This document shows, piece after piece, positions 10,986-23,970 of a stretch of DNA of 64,000 nt; positions within the stretch are counted from its first letter, which is position 1; each line of letters starts with the position of its first letter. This DNA comes from Darksidea phi. Lineage: Eukaryota; Ascomycota; Dothideomycetes; Pleosporales; Lentitheciaceae. The notes below the pieces were generated by a model. The model was not told where the DNA came from and did no database searches. It saw only the letters and a program-made list of their open reading frames with translations. The stretch is from contig JASJFT010000153.1 in NCBI GenBank assembly GCA_030770425.1, forward strand, positions 45,458 to 109,457. The letters run 5' to 3'. A program made the translations under genes and the position numbers.

Positions 10986-13900
10986 CTACCACCTCCCAAC
11001 TCCCCAAAGCAGCCCACCCAACCCCATGGTTGCCCCAAAATGAAACGCTATGCCCCACGCCATCGCGAACAGATACTTGGGACTAAACACAGTCCAAATA
11101 AACAAATGCGTCCGCAACGCCGTACAAGCTAGCATAACGCTCGTAGTACTAATCCCTGTCCACAACGTAAGCAGTGCCAAATGCCTCCCCCACGCCTCAC
11201 CGTCTTTCCGCCTATCCTGCACGGCCTGCTCCTGCTTCGCCATCTGTTCAAGATGATCGCGTTCTTTTTGGATCCAATCACGACTATCCACTTCCTCCAT
11301 CATGATATTTCTGCGGATTTTGCCATGGTCGCCGAGGAGCAACACGCCAACGGCGGTGAAGTAGATGGGCCCCGCCCAGTTCGATAAGAAGAGTAAGAGG
11401 CCGACGGCGAGGACGTTGTACCCGCTAACGCCGTTGTACGAGTTCGAGAGGTCGATGCTGGAGATGGCGTTTGAGTTTCCGAGAGCGAAGAAGGAGGAAT
11501 GCATTAGGAGGAGCGTGGTTGTTGTTACTGGGGTCGGGGGGAGGTTGAGGAGCGCTGAGGGAGAGATTGTTAGTATGGACTGTTGGAAGGAGGGGTATGA
11601 CTGGGTAGTGACTCACAGAGAAAGAAGAACTGCAGGCGGAAGAGAAGGAAAAGCGGGATATTCTGCGCTCTAGTCTGCGTGATGAGGAAGAGGGAGATGA
11701 GATCGAATAAAGCGACCGCAAAATCTGTTAAGTCAGTTAATCATCCCATCTCCCTGCCGAAACAACACTTACCGCCAGTCCCATCCCCCTTTCTTCCTTT
11801 AGATCTCCTCCATTCCGCAATCCCAATCCAAAATGCACTCAACATCAACCCGCCAAACACCATCTGCGCAATGCCCACAAGACTCAACCCCTCAACCCAT
11901 TGAATCAACCCGGCGCTGATACCCCTCGTCAGCTCCGGTGCGTCTCTTGCCGTAAATGCAAGTTTGAACACAAATGCTGTTCCACCCAACGGCAATACGG
12001 CCGCCATGCCCATCACTCGGTTAGCATCAGACTCTTCCGTACCAAACCTGACCCCACTTTGCCCTTCAAAAGTAGCGATAGAGCGCGCTACGTGGCGCGA
12101 GAGGCGGACAGTAAGGTCGAGATAAGTAGCCCCGATGAGACTCCACAGGATAATTGAGTTTGAGCCATGGAGGACCTGGGAATGTACGATGTCGTCCGCA
12201 CCCGAGAACTTCTGGCCTGTTTGGTTCCATCTCCTGATCACACGGTGAAGAATACCGAGCATAATAGCAGGATGGAGGATGAACTTGCGATACCATTCTT
12301 TGCGCGAGGACGAGATGAACAGGTAGAAGAACCAGGCCGAGGTGGCCCAGTACCAGAAGTTGTGTTCTTCTTCAACGTAGGAGGAGGCGAACATAAGGAT
12401 GCTGTAGAGGATGAGGATAAGGATGTAGGCGATACCCTGTGGGCCGATTGGGCGGAGGGCGGGAAGTGTTAAAAGGGTTAGTATAATAGAAAGAGAGGCA
12501 AGAGCGGTGCCAAGGATGAGACGGGAGACGTCGTAATTCGAGGCCGTGCTGGACATGGTTTCTTGGGCCGTTTGCATGAACTCGCGTGCAATTAGCGGAG
12601 AGCTAGCTAGAAGAGTTTCAGTTGAGCACTTACCGCGTAAAGCCTATCTACCCTCATCTTCGGATGTATCGTAGCGATAGTCGACATGATTTGCACAACG
12701 CCCTGCCATTTGCAAGCCAGCATCTGGCCATCCGACTGCAACTCGTTAATTCGCTTTTCTGCCTTCCCTACCATGCCATACGTACGGGCGAGGAGCACTC
12801 CTTCTCGATATCTCTCATCTCATCCCCAAAGTCTAGACTTGGATACGTCGCTTCCACAATCGTCTTCATCTGCCTCGCATTTCTCAGCAGTAACTGAATC
12901 CGGTCGCGTCCTTTGATAATTAGCCTCTCCCATCCGCCCTGCTTCTCCATTCACACTTACCATCATCCCAGAACCCTAGTAGCTCCTTAATAAAAACACC
13001 CAAATTATTCCTCGGCACCGGAAATCCCATTAGACCCGCAAGCGTCGGCGCAATGTCACTTTGCTCCACCATACGATAGTACTCGAATTCACCTCCTTCT
13101 GGCTTGATTGGACTAGTCCGATTCGTAAACTGCGTGATTCTCTTGAGTTTGGGTGACATAAAGACCAGAGCCGGAGATGTTTCGCCTGGCGCCGAGCCGC
13201 CATGGTTCCCGCCTTCGTTCATGCCGTGGTCGCCGCATAGAACGAAGAGCGTGTTGGCGAGGTGGTCTCGTGTCTCAATGGCTGTGTAGATCTGGCGCAC
13301 TATCTCGTCCATTTCCTTTTGCTTGGGGATCATGTTAGGGCTACTTATTATTAGCACCTTGTCTCACGTCATTGAATACCATGTGTGGGAACTACCTCTT
13401 AGGGCCAGCCTTGTGCCCGATATGATCCAAACCCAGATAATGCAGAATCATCGCATTCCAATCACCATTCCCCAACTCGTCTGGAACATGCCTCGTCACA
13501 TTATTATCCACTTCTGTGAAGTCCTGCATTTCAACATCAACATTAATCTCATTTCTCTATCTACAGTGACAGGGCCATGGTAGCTACTAACCGAAACGAA
13601 AAAGCTACTCGTCCCATCCGCACGCACAAAGAATTCTGGAAAGAGCTTCAACCACGTATCATCGCCGTACATGACCAGCTTCCCGTCCCCTTTCGCTTTT
13701 ATCTGCGCGAGCCATGTGTCTTGAGTCGCAAGGGTGGATGTTGTGTCTGACTCGGCGAAGTTAAGGATCACGTCGAGAAAGGAGGGGATGGAGCCTGATG
13801 TCATGGCTTTCACGCGAGGCATTGTAATTGTGGGTGATGTGGCGTGCGCTGTGAAGGGGAGCGCTGTGCCGCCTCGAATCAAACTGGTAAAGTCATTAGC

Positions 13901-14231
13901 GGTCTGCCAATTATCCCTTGCTCAATTGCTTCTCTCTCCCCAGCTCGTGCACTCACCTCTGTACAAATGTCATTCCACTCTCCTCTCCGTATACAAAATC
14001 GCTCCTCAGCGCATCCACAACCATGAACACCAACCGCTCAAACGACGCGTCCGGCAAACTCTCCGTTCCACTCCCCTTCTCCCAGCCCATGCGATCTTCC
14101 CATCCCAGTTCCTCATACTTCGCCAGCCCAGGCATAAAAGGCTTGTATGGAAAGAACCCTGTCGCAAAGACAAGGATAGCGATGGGAATGAGGAGGTTCG
14201 CGAGGGCGAGGAGGATCGTTCGGGACGCCAT
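10986..14231 (-). CDS. GPI7: GPI ethanolamine phosphate transferase 2
   Basis: Nine exons (14231-13957, 13883-13592, 13523-13396, 13340-12961, 12910-12786, 12735-12634, 12580-11773, 11724-11617, 11554-10986) give 928 residues. All junctions keep frame. The enzyme adds ethanolamine phosphate to the second mannose of GPI anchors in the ER membrane. After an N-terminal anchor, the luminal alkaline-phosphatase-like domain shows VVDALRSDF, the segment LIRGGTALPFTAHATSPT with TMPR (about residues 93-116, nucleophile region), DFTEVDNNVTRHVP, LDHIGHKAGPKSPNM (about 222) and the metal-binding GDHGMNEGGNHGG (about 268). The C-terminal half is a multi-pass membrane domain opening with SSTASNYDVSRL. The weakest junction is the 50-base intron 12785-12736, inferred from a frame change and a GTACGT donor. 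Confidence 0.93.
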
Positions 14232-14755
14232 CGCACAGGTGTTGTAGGTGTAAAATGGAATCGCGGGGAAATCGAGGGTCTCTCGCTTGTTAGTAGCAAT
14301 GCAATGGGCTATGCCATTGTCGAGGAGGTGGGAAGTTCAACATGAAACTCGACACGAAGTCGCGAACTTTCCCACGACACATCAGGGTCTAAGCTTCAGT
14401 CTAAAAGTAGCCTAGCGTCACGCTAGTATCAGCCAATGACCTCACCGCAGGGAACCTTACCGCAGCTCCCACATTCAGTCTTACCACCTATTCTATGTTT
14501 ACGCGCCATTGAAACGGCGTATTCCTTCCTTTGCTCCCAAGCAAGCCAAGGCATCCTTCTCGAATCGGTTCGGCTTCTCCAAAGAAGGAATCGGAGCTGC
14601 TGCTGCTGTGGCCACAAGATCACACCCGCAAGGACGAATTAACAGCGTACCTCCACCGAACGACCCTTATCCACAGTAAAAGAGCTAGTAGAAGGACAAA
14701 AAGATCAAACACACTCCATCCGCCACTACCCTGTCGCCCCCATTCCGCATCTACA
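14232..14755. promoter_or_regulatory. Divergent promoter, GPI7 / FUN14-like
   Basis: These 524 bases separate the two outward-facing starts. The frame to the right stays open upstream of 14756 to an ATG at 14531, but that extension is basic and low-complexity, while the family-like sequence begins at MAFLLPGF. I see no further motif I would name. Confidence 0.5.
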
Positions 14756-15404
14756 ATGGCCTTCCTTCTCCCCGGTTTCCGGCGCGGGTTGATGCTATCG
14801 ACACCCCTCATCCTCTCAACACCCCTCTTAATCCACGCACACCGTCACCCAATCCTCTGCGGTGGTCCAGATCCTCTCACAAATATCAGTTCCGACTTGA
14901 GGAATCGATATGCTAGTGAAGCTCAAACACCCGTAATCAAACAATCAGGAGCACCAAATCCCCGCGCAGTCCGCCAAATCAGCATGGGTAGTATCTTAGG
15001 CGTGCTGGTTGGCCTAGGTGTAAGCGTCTTTAGCAAACCGCTAGCCATCCTAATCGGACTAGGAATAGTATGCATACAGGTACGTAAACATGTCGCGACC
15101 GTAAACACCGTGTCATTTCAAAATACATGGGGATATCTAAGGCTCACACAACGTTACACCTCCTATGTCTCTACCCTACTCACGCGCTCAGAAGAGAAGC
15201 AAATTGAACATAGGTGGAAAGGGGTAGAAAAAGGAAGCTGACAAGCATCAGTTCATTGAATCACGTGGTATCCACGTTATTCCGTACTCATATCTGCAAC
15301 GGCGCTTCAAATCGACGAATATCCGGTCTTTGATTCGAGACAATGTAGCGTTCAAGCTTTCATTTGGTTTGACGTTTGCGCTGGCCGCGTTCGCCGAGTT
15401 CTAG
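14756..15404 (+). CDS. FUN14 family protein
   Basis: The exons are 14756-15079 and 15252-15404, giving 158 residues. The 172-base intron starts GTACGT right after CIQ and ends with CATCAG. Splicing restores the family pattern: GSILGVLVGLGVSVFSKPLA and its continuation (hydrophobic helix with the family's Gly spacing), then FIESRGIHVIPYSYLQ, and finally DNVAFKLSFGLTFALAAFAEF as the last membrane helix. FUN14-family proteins sit in the mitochondrial outer membrane; animal FUNDC1 is a mitophagy receptor, but the role in fungi is poorly defined. Without splicing the protein would end 54 codons into the intron and lack its last helix. The gene ends only 44 bases from the convergent importin gene. 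Confidence 0.85.
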
Positions 15405-15448
15405 ATCAATTCGATTGCACGACGGGCGCATGGTACAGGGCGGGCGAT

Positions 15449-18400
15449 CTAGTAGTTGAAGCGATGCGCATGATGCATTATCTGCGGCGCGAACTGCAGC
15501 TGCAGCTGCTTGCAGCTCTGCCAGAAAGCTTTCACAGCTTCTTTGAAGGCATTGGCATTCTTCGCGTTCCTGTACATATATCAGCAGTGTGTCTATAGCT
15601 ACGAAGTGGGAAGCCATACCTCATCATACTCTCAATGACCTTCCGCACCATGTCCTCTGTCGCCGGATCGCCTTGGAGCCGTTGGATGAGTGGCTGCTCC
15701 GTCAACGCCACAGTAATATACGCCCTCGCCTGCCGATCGTACTGGATCAGCTTTCTCAACGGCGCAAGGATATGCTCCAAGCTCGTGTAATCAACCTCTC
15801 CGCACACATTGGCCATGAGGGCAAACGTGACAGCTTGGCCAAAGTGATTCGCGATATCCTGGCACATAATTTGGTCCGGACTACCTGTAGCACCTGTCTT
15901 CTCGAATATGTCCTTCCAGAGCGAAGCCGATGCGCGCTTAGGCAGAACCTCTGGCGACTTTATGCATTCGACACTAAAGTCAAAGGTACCCTTGAGAACA
16001 TCTGGATGCTCATTCTTCAGGATGGTGGCATTCTGTTTGACAAAGTTTTGGACGAGCTCGATGCAGCCTACGGATACTTCAGGATCGTTGCGCGGGTGTT
16101 GGAGCGCTTGCATGATGCTCAGATCGTAATGGAGAAGTCGCTGCGCCTGTAACTCGAATTCGCGATGCTTCTTATGCGAAGAAACCCAACAGCATGCAGT
16201 CTCTAATACGTATGTCAACCTCGGAGTCTGAGCATTCGTTCGCGTGATGTAGTCGACGGCGGCAGATGGAGGAAGTACGAAAGGACCAGGACCCATCTCT
16301 TTGAATCCAGAACGGAAGATATTGCAGGAAGACTCAATAATCTCGTCGTTCGAGGGGAATACCTGAGTGAGGTAGTTGATGAAGTTGATGATCTGCTCCT
16401 GGATTACTTTCCCAGCACCTTGGGTCCAGAACATTGACTCGTTCTCCGTCAGCTCTAGATCTACTACGTCTTCGTCCGATGCCTGCAGTGCTCGCGCGAT
16501 GCACGAAAGACATTTCAGAGTCGTCATAGCAAGCACTTGTCCTTGTTCTGCGTCGTTGCCATCCTTCGTGAGGTTGATAGCCTGCGCGGCATCGTGTGCA
16601 ACATATTGGAAAATGTGTTGCACGCCGGCTAACTGTTTCTCGTCCGAATCTTCGGCTTGAACAATCGCCGCAATGCCTTCCAAGACTTTGCTCTTCGTAT
16701 ACTCCTCAGCTGTTGGGTATGTGAGGAACTGCTCATACATTTGGAAAAACGAGCTGAGCTCGCTAGTCAACGATTTCCTGCATTCGGAACAGAGGGAAGC
16801 GAATGACTTCGCCGCCCCATGTGCCAATGACGGCTGGGCGAGTGCGCTAAGCAGGAATGGCAGAACTTGCGGCAGAAAACGTGGGTTGCGGAGGAAGAAA
16901 TGGTTGAAAGCCGCCACCAGGTCGACGGCGGTTCTTCTCGTCACTCCAGGTATCCCTGCATTTTCCGTCATGGTGGAGAAGAGGGGTCGCTCAAATAGAG
17001 TGCCGAGTAGTCCGTCAACGTTTGTCAGAGCATCGGCTAGGGAGATCAAACAGAAAAGTCCTGCTTCCAGCTCCAGCCATTTGCTAGCTTCGAGAGCATG
17101 TACCGCGAAGCTGATGAACTGTTCGGTCAAGCTATCGCGGAGTAGCTCGAAAGCCTCCATGGTTATATCGCGAACATCCATTCGAAAGACCTTGAAAGTT
17201 CTTTTAGAATCAGAATCCCATGTCTTTGTGACTTCAGAAGGTGGGTAGATGGTCTTCTGCAGCAGTTCCGAAACCACTTGGATGACATTATTTCTTGCGG
17301 AGTCCAACCAAGCCGGCTGCTCCGTTTCCAAATAGAGGAATGACTCTTCCGCGACAGTGGTGACATAGTTGCTCCAGAAGTCCAGCACGACAAGTGCAAC
17401 TTCGTCTTCTACGCCGACGGGTTCTGGGTATTTGAGAAGGCCGTGTAAGTAAGCTGTGATATGTCAGCAAAGCTGGCACGATGCGAGACGGCAAGGCATC
17501 CTCTCCTTCTTCTGACTTACATAGTACTTGCTGATGATGGGGACTGTCTGGCTCTTGGTAGAGCTTCTTAGTCTCAGTCAGCTCTTGGCCGTAGGCAACG
17601 ATGATCCTTGCTAACGATACGGTCTCAGCGTCACAATTTTGAAGAATCTCTTGGCCCCATTGGCCTGCGATCGCGGTCCAGAGCACTAGTAGGTGTTTCT
17701 CTTCGAAGAACTTCGGGTAACCTTCAAGGACATCTGCCACAAATTCCATCGCATCGTCCACGTGGTACTCAAGGCAAGAAAAAGCAAGCTCGGTCACAGA
17801 ACGTAGATAGCGAAGCTTGTCAGGCACCTCCTTAAATTCGGATTGTGCATAGAATATCCAGCCCTTGTGTTTGTTAGAGTAGATCAATTGCAGTCGGACG
17901 GGAACGTACGAGATAGCATTTTAATGATGCCGCACAAAGCTTCTCACCAAGCTGGGACGAGTGTTCGTGATTAGGATCATTTGGTGGGGTCGAGAGATAT
18001 TTGATGCCTCGCCCAAAGGCAACCTGGAGCAGAATTTCAATGCTCTCTACATTGGCTACCATACGATCATGTGGTGTTCGACTAATCCAGAGTTAGTAAG
18101 ATAGGTTTGACGCGTTCCAGCTGGCTTACGCACTTTGGATTATTCGACATTCTCTTCGTCTCGTCAGCCAAGTTCATTGCGAATTCTAGGAGAACGAGTA
18201 GGCGTTCATCTGAGAGCTGCGGTAGGATATCCCATGTCGATGGGTGGTTTTTGAGTGCATCGTCCAGGACCGGCTGCTGCAATGCAAAAGAAACTGCGAG
18301 ACTACGTATGCACTCAGTCCAAGAGGATATGGGCTTCGTAAAATACTGAGCAAGCGTCGAACACAGCTTTCGTGTAGCAGCAGAGGAGGCCGGGTGGCAG

Positions 18401-18803
18401 ACGAGGTGTTGCTGGTGGTTGTCAGCTCAGTTTTTAGTATGAGAAGGCAGTGAACATACGATGAGTTTTGAGAGAAGCTGCACCGACTCCTGCTCACTTA
18501 GGCCGGCACTTGACGAATGATTAGCATCTTGGAAAGGAAGGGCAGCAGTTCAACTCACGAGTCTGCGTTGACCTTTACAGTGAGTGTGAGCGCGCCGAAA
18601 AAGCGCACATTTTCATCGGCGCTGTTCAAAAGGGCGTCACCCATCTCCCAGCCCTGCGGGGAGCGTTGCAGGACGCGCAAGGTAGCTTCTGTCTCCGGTA
18701 TCTTCCTTGCATGGCCCGGATCATACAACGTCTTGACTAGCTTTTCGATCTCCTCGAAACTGAGGGGCAGGCCTTGAGCTGGCAGGGCCGGGTTGGCTGC
18801 CAT
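15449..18803 (-). CDS. KAP122: Karyopherin-beta, importin-13 / Kap122-like
   Basis: Seven exons (18803-18559, 18508-18460, 18411-18134, 18081-17910, 17863-17521, 17453-15620, 15569-15449) give 1013 residues, normal for the family. It is a nuclear transport receptor: a solenoid of HEAT repeats that binds Ran-GTP through its N-terminal region and carries cargo across the nuclear pore. The N-terminus (FEEIEKLVKTLYDP, TEATLRVLQRSPQGW, DENVRFFGALTLTVK) matches the importin-beta N-terminal domain. The rest is alternating amphipathic helices, including RKLCSTLAQYF and LDFWSNYV. Exon 3 ends at an unusual GTGCGT donor; the neighbouring GTAAGC would create a stop. Assignment to Kap122/Pdr6/importin-13 rather than another beta-karyopherin is from overall resemblance. 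Confidence 0.85.
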
Positions 18804-19409
18804 GTTGAGCGATTGGTACGAATGCTAATGGCAGACCAGGTTCTGAGAGGTAGTCAGCCGGTTGTTGTTGTGGCCTGGGATATGGTACGTGCCAGAGAGC
18901 TTGGGGAGGGGAAAAGCACACAAAAATAGCGGTTCTTTAGATCGACTCGGATCGGGCGAAAGTGGTGATCCACTTGGAACTGAACTGGGGAACAGTAGAA
19001 TTGGTCCCTGGGCGAAACAAAGCGCACGGAACCTACCTCACATGAACGTGGCACTCGTGGCACAATCGCTATGGGTGGTTAGCCTGGCACAGCGAGCTCT
19101 TATGCTGTATGTTAGCGGAGGATGATTCAACTCGGCTCTGCCTCTCTCAGTGTGCCGATCCTGGGGTAGGGTGCATCTACCGATCAGGCGGCGCCGGGGA
19201 TCGTCGAAACAGTCTGTTTGGGCGCAACTGCATAATCACAGAGCTCGCGAGCCGGTCAGACCACGAGGGCTGTGCTGGTAGGATCCAGTGGTGCTGCATA
19301 GTGGGTGCTGTGAGGAGGCTTGGCGAGGCTGTTCCTTCGTCGTCGTTAGCGCGGGTAGCGTCGCAGGGTGTGAGAGTGGCGGCAGCTGCATGCATTGGCA
19401 TAGAGCAGC
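18804..19409. promoter_or_regulatory. Divergent promoter, karyopherin / aminopeptidase P
   Basis: About 600 bases lie between outward-facing genes. Short open frames on both strands show no domain. No specific factor site is claimed. Confidence 0.45.
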
Positions 19410-21526
19410 ATGTTCCTCGCCCGTCTTTTGCTGCGCTCCCACGCGACGTCTGCGGCCCATGTAGCTGCCCGCGTTTCCACCCTGTCCATCAGAGCTTTCC
19501 ACGCCTCCCCTATCCGCCACGCACTCGACATGGAGAAGGTCAACACCACCGAGCGGCTCGCTGAGCTCCGCAGGCTCATGCAGGAGCGTCAGATAGACGT
19601 CTACAGTAATGGCACCCCCCCGCCTTTTGCCATATCGGTACCCTTAGCTGACAACCCCCAGTGGTGCCCTCGGAAGACAGCCACCAGAGCGAATATATTG
19701 CTCCCTGTGATGCCCGTCGAGGTCAGACCCGCGCTCGTCGTACCCCGCGCACCCACTGAGAGATACCAGCATACATAAGCGGCTTCACGGGCTCGGCGGG
19801 CTACGCCGTCATCACGCACGACAAAGCCGCGCTCTCAACCGACGGGCGATACTTCAACCAGGCGGAGCAGCAGCTGGACAGCAATTGGCAGCTGCTCAAG
19901 CAGGGGCTACAGGATGTCCCAACGATACAAGACTGGACGGCGGACCAGGTCGCTGGGGGCAAGACTGTGGGCGTCGATCCGAGCGTAGTGACGGCAGCGG
20001 ATGCGCGAAAGCTCGCTGACAAGATCAAGAAGAAGGGTGGGGAATACAAGGCCGTGGACGAGAACTTGATTGACGTAGTGTGGGGGCAGAAGAGGCCGGC
20101 TCGACCGAGCGAGAAGGTGCAGGTGCAGCCGCTGGAGTATTCAGGCAAAAGTTTTACGGACAAAATTGAGGAGCTACGGAAGGAGCTTGAGAAGAAAAAG
20201 AGCTTGGGCTTCGTCGTCTCCATGCTTGATGAGGTTGCATGGCTGTACAATCTCCGCGGTAGCGAGTATGTCTCGGACATCTGCGCACAATATGCCCTGC
20301 TAACACTTCACAGCATCCCTTATAATCCCGTCTTCTTCTCGTACGCCGTCGTCACCCCTACCGCAGCTACCCTCTATGTCGACGAACGCAAGCTGTCTCA
20401 AGACGTCAAGGATCATCTCGGAGATAAGGTAACACTGAAACCGTACGATGCCATCTTCGACGATGTCGCAGCTCTCAGCAACGACGCATTCCAAACCGGC
20501 GGCGAGGCAACCGAAAAGAAGAAATTCTTGACCTCAACTCGAGCCTCATGGGCTCTGAACAAGGCGCTGGGCGGTGAGGAACGTGTGGAGGAAATCAGGA
20601 GTCCCATTGGCGACGCGAAGGCAATCAAGAATGATGTCGAGCTTGAGGGCATGCGACAGTGCCACATCCGCGACGGTGCTGCGCTATCGGAGTACTTCGC
20701 TTGGTTGGAGGACCAGCTCATTAACAAGGGAGCCACGCTAGACGAAGTAGACGGTGCCGACAAGCTCGAGTCGATTCGGGCCAAGAAGGATCTCTTCAAG
20801 GGCCTGTCGTTCGACACGATATCGTCGACTGGTGCGAATGCTGCGATTATCCACTATAAGCCGGAACGGGGGTCGTGCTCTGTCATTGACCCAAACGCTA
20901 TCTATCTGTGCGACTCTGGCGGTCAGTATCAGGATGGTACAACAGACACCACGCGGACTATGCACTTTGGCGAGCCGACAGAGACGGAAAAGACGGCCTA
21001 CACGCTCGTCCTGAAAGGCAACATTGCTCTTGAGCGCGTGAAGTTTCCTAAGGGGACAACTGGTTTCGCTCTGGATGCAATGGCCCGCCAATTTCTCTGG
21101 GCTGAAGGGCTTGACTACCGACACGGCACAGGCCACGGCGTGGGCTCCTTCCTGAACGTGCACGAAGGTCCGGTCGGCATCGGTACGCGCGTTCAATATT
21201 CTGAGGTCTCACTCTCGGTCGGCAACGTGGTTTCAGACGAGCCTGGCTATTATGAAGATGGCAAGTTCGGTATCCGCATCGAGAACATGGTCATGGTGAA
21301 GGAAGTGGAGACGAAGCGCAAGTTCGGCGACAAGCCCTATCTTGGCTTTGAGCGCGTGACTATGACTCCGCATTGCAGGAAACTCGTGGACATGAGCTTG
21401 TTGACCGAGGATGAAAAGAACTTCATCAACGAGTATCACCAGGAGGTGTGGGAGAAGACGAGCAAATTCTTCGAGAATGACTCCCTTACAACCGAGTGGT
21501 TAAAGCGAGAGACGGCACCGTATTGA
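19410..21526 (+). CDS. AMPP: Xaa-Pro aminopeptidase P
   Basis: Four exons (19410-19605, 19662-19721, 19770-20265, 20314-21526) give 654 residues, the usual fungal length. The enzyme removes the first residue from peptides with proline at position two and is a dinuclear-metal peptidase of family M24B. The creatinase-like N-terminal domain starts at [10 protein letters not shown] and continues across the junctions as [15 protein letters not shown] and [14 protein letters not shown]. The catalytic pita-bread domain has [17 protein letters not shown] (metal Asp pair, about 450 and 461), GTGHGVG (metal His, about 523), HEGP, and the Glu ligands in DEPGYYEDG and IRIENMVMV. The third exon starts after a weak GTCAGA donor. 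Residues 1-40 are Arg/Ser/Ala-rich like a mitochondrial presequence, and Met41 (19530) would start a cytosolic form. Confidence 0.95.
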
Positions 21527-22141
21527 TCCTTTGATCCAAAACGGAAGGCCCGTACACTTGTATTGCACCATTCGCACCGCATCTTGGTCGCTTTGTGTAG
21601 GCATTGGCATGGTCGCGGCATGGCTGGCAGCATAGAGCTTGGCGTTTACACTCTTCCGATTCACGCTCGGCATATACTAGAAGATGATACCCTGCACATC
21701 AGGTAAAATTATGCTAGTATTCTCACCCGCGAAATTAGTGCATCTCCATCACGGCATCCGCGATGGACGTCTTGATTTCGAATGTAGTGAGGTATATGAT
21801 ATGCAAAGACACTTGACTTGAATATGTAACTGTAGTCATGCTCACTTTCGGCGGAGTCGGAGGTGCCATGGATACTCACGGAAGCTTTAGGAGACGGTGC
21901 GTATTCTGCCCCGCAACGCCGCCGGTCTCGCCCCTCGGACGGGGACAAGCATGTCACCACCCGCACTTTTTTTCTTGTAGGGCGCAAACGCGGGTGCTTA
22001 CAATTTCCTTTGACTCATTTGTTCCTTACCTTCTCTTCTGGTACATATTTGTTTTCTAGTGCGATCTTGCTCATCCTACCCACTCACTCACTCTCACTTC
22101 TACTTCTCCAGAGAGAGACCAGTTGTGTTAGATTCTAGAAT
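21527..22141. other. 3' flank of AMPP and promoter of PDX1
   Basis: No gene is seen. The last 100 bases before 22142 are a pyrimidine-rich CACTCACTCACTCTCACTTC-type leader typical of a well-expressed fungal gene. Confidence 0.5.
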
Positions 22142-23231
22142 ATGGCGACCGAACTCCCTACTACGAACGGCCACGCGGCTCAGGATGGCGAGACGAACTT
22201 TGCTGTCAAGGCGGGTCTTGCGAGGATGTTGAAGGGCGGTGTTATCATGGACGTTGTCAATGCGGAACAAGTACGCCTCTCGCTCCTGGACTTCTCTACA
22301 ATAATCGACGAACCAATATTAACCCATACGGTAGGCCCGCATAGCAGAGGAAGCCGGCGCCTCTGCCGTCATGGCCCTCGAGCGCGTCCCCGCCGACATA
22401 CGCGCCCAAGGCGGCGTAGCCCGCATGAGTGACCCCAAGATGATAAAGGAGATTATGGACACAGTAACGATTCCTGTCATGGCGAAGGCGCGGATTGGGC
22501 ATTTTGTCGAGTGTCAGGTACGCCTCCTCTTTGCTCTAGCCCTCCCCGGTCCCACCACAGCCTACCGATTATACGGTATCAGAGATAAAGGTGCTAACGG
22601 AGTGGTTCCCGTGCAATAGATCCTCGAAGCCCTAGGCGTAGACTACATCGATGAATCCGAAGTCCTTACCCCGGCCGACGCAACGCACCACGTCTCCAAA
22701 CATCCCTTCCGCATCCCCTTCGTCTGTGGATGCCGCAACCTAGGCGAAGCGCTGCGCCGCATCTCCGAAGGTGCTGCCATGATCCGCACCAAAGGCGAAG
22801 CCGGCACGGGCGACGTCGTGGAAGCCGTGCGCCACATGCGCACCGTCAACAGCGAGATCGCGCGCGCGTCCGTCATGTCTGATACCGAGCTGTACACGTA
22901 CGCGAAGGAGTTGGGGGTGGACTATAAGTTGCTGAAGGAGACGGCCAAGTTGGGGAGGTTGCCTGTAGTGAATTTTGCGGCGGGAGGTGTGGCGACACCC
23001 GCAGATGCCGCGCTGATGATGCAGCTTGGCTGCGATGGTGTGTTCGTGGGAAGCGGCATCTTCAAGTCTGGGGACGCAGCGAAGAGGGCGAAAGCGATCG
23101 TGCAAGCTGTGACGCACTACAAGGATCCGAAGGTGTTGATGGAGGTTAGCATGGATCTTGGGGAGGCCATGGTGGGGATTAACACGGGGAGCATGGCGGA
23201 GGGGGAGAGGTTGGCTAAGAGGGGTTGGTAG
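22142..23231 (+). CDS. PDX1: Pyridoxal 5'-phosphate synthase subunit Pdx1/Snz
   Basis: Three exons (22142-22270, 22335-22517, 22620-23231), all joined between codons, give 307 residues. Pdx1 makes vitamin B6 from ribose 5-phosphate, glyceraldehyde 3-phosphate and ammonia supplied by the glutaminase Pdx2/Sno, which is not in this window. The (beta/alpha)8 barrel is complete: GGVIMDVVN (catalytic Asp37), [13 protein letters not shown] (Lys94, first covalent intermediate), [15 protein letters not shown] (Lys162, second active site) and [17 protein letters not shown] with [12 protein letters not shown] for phosphate binding. The 68-residue spacing of the two lysines equals that in bacterial PdxS. 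The short N-terminal extension varies in the family. Confidence 0.97.
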
Positions 23232-23970
23232 ACGACTCGCCGAGTGGGTGAGTGGATGTCACAAGGGCGCATGCTTGCATTCGCTCCTCACATACTGGGA
23301 GTCTGGGCACAGTGGAGTGTGGTGAAAAGTGGTCCGTCAGTGTACTTTGAACTGTAGAATAGTAGAATAGCCATTCTACTCTCTAATCCGCAACCAAATG
23401 AACTAGAATAAGCTCATGCTTCTAAGCATACCCCGGCGATAGAGCACAACCAGAACTTGATCTCGTGCGAGAAAGGCGCGAACAAGTGCAAAATGAACCT
23501 GGGTGACCGAAATGCCGTGCAAGAATTTGTTCCCTGTTATTTGGTGGAAGGTCACTTTGGCAAGGTCCGCACAGTAAGAGGGAGACACAACCGTGCAAGT
23601 ATCAAAGATACCTAAGGCGTTGGTATAGTGCAATAGGAGCGTCGTGCTAGCCACTCGTTGGCATCCATCACGTCACTATAAGCGCAAAAGGGATTTTAAG
23701 CGTTTTTGATTGCCTGTTAAGGTCCATCCCATCACCGAGAAGCGCCGGCCAGGATTAGGTTGAGCCGATGCGCGACGCCGTGCTATACCATGTTATATGT
23801 AACAGTAAGGAAGAATGGGTAGACCGAAGAATGAAAACCCTCGAACACCGACTGAGATATTTCCTGCCCGTTTCCGTCGTGATGAACTGCTGTAAAAGAA
23901 AACGGCTGCGTGCTGTACGTAATGCCGTGGGGTGCGGGGCATGAATTGAGGGGGTGAGCGAAGAGCGCGC
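23232..23970. other. Convergent 3' flanks of PDX1 and SKP1
   Basis: These 739 bases hold the 3' ends of two convergent genes. One 83-codon minus-strand frame (23403-23654) has no supporting feature. I see nothing else. Confidence 0.5.

Noticed and set aside
14531..14755. 75-codon N-terminal extension of the FUN14-like protein
   Set aside because: It is basic, low-complexity and unlike the family. The ATG at 14756 gives the expected N-terminus.
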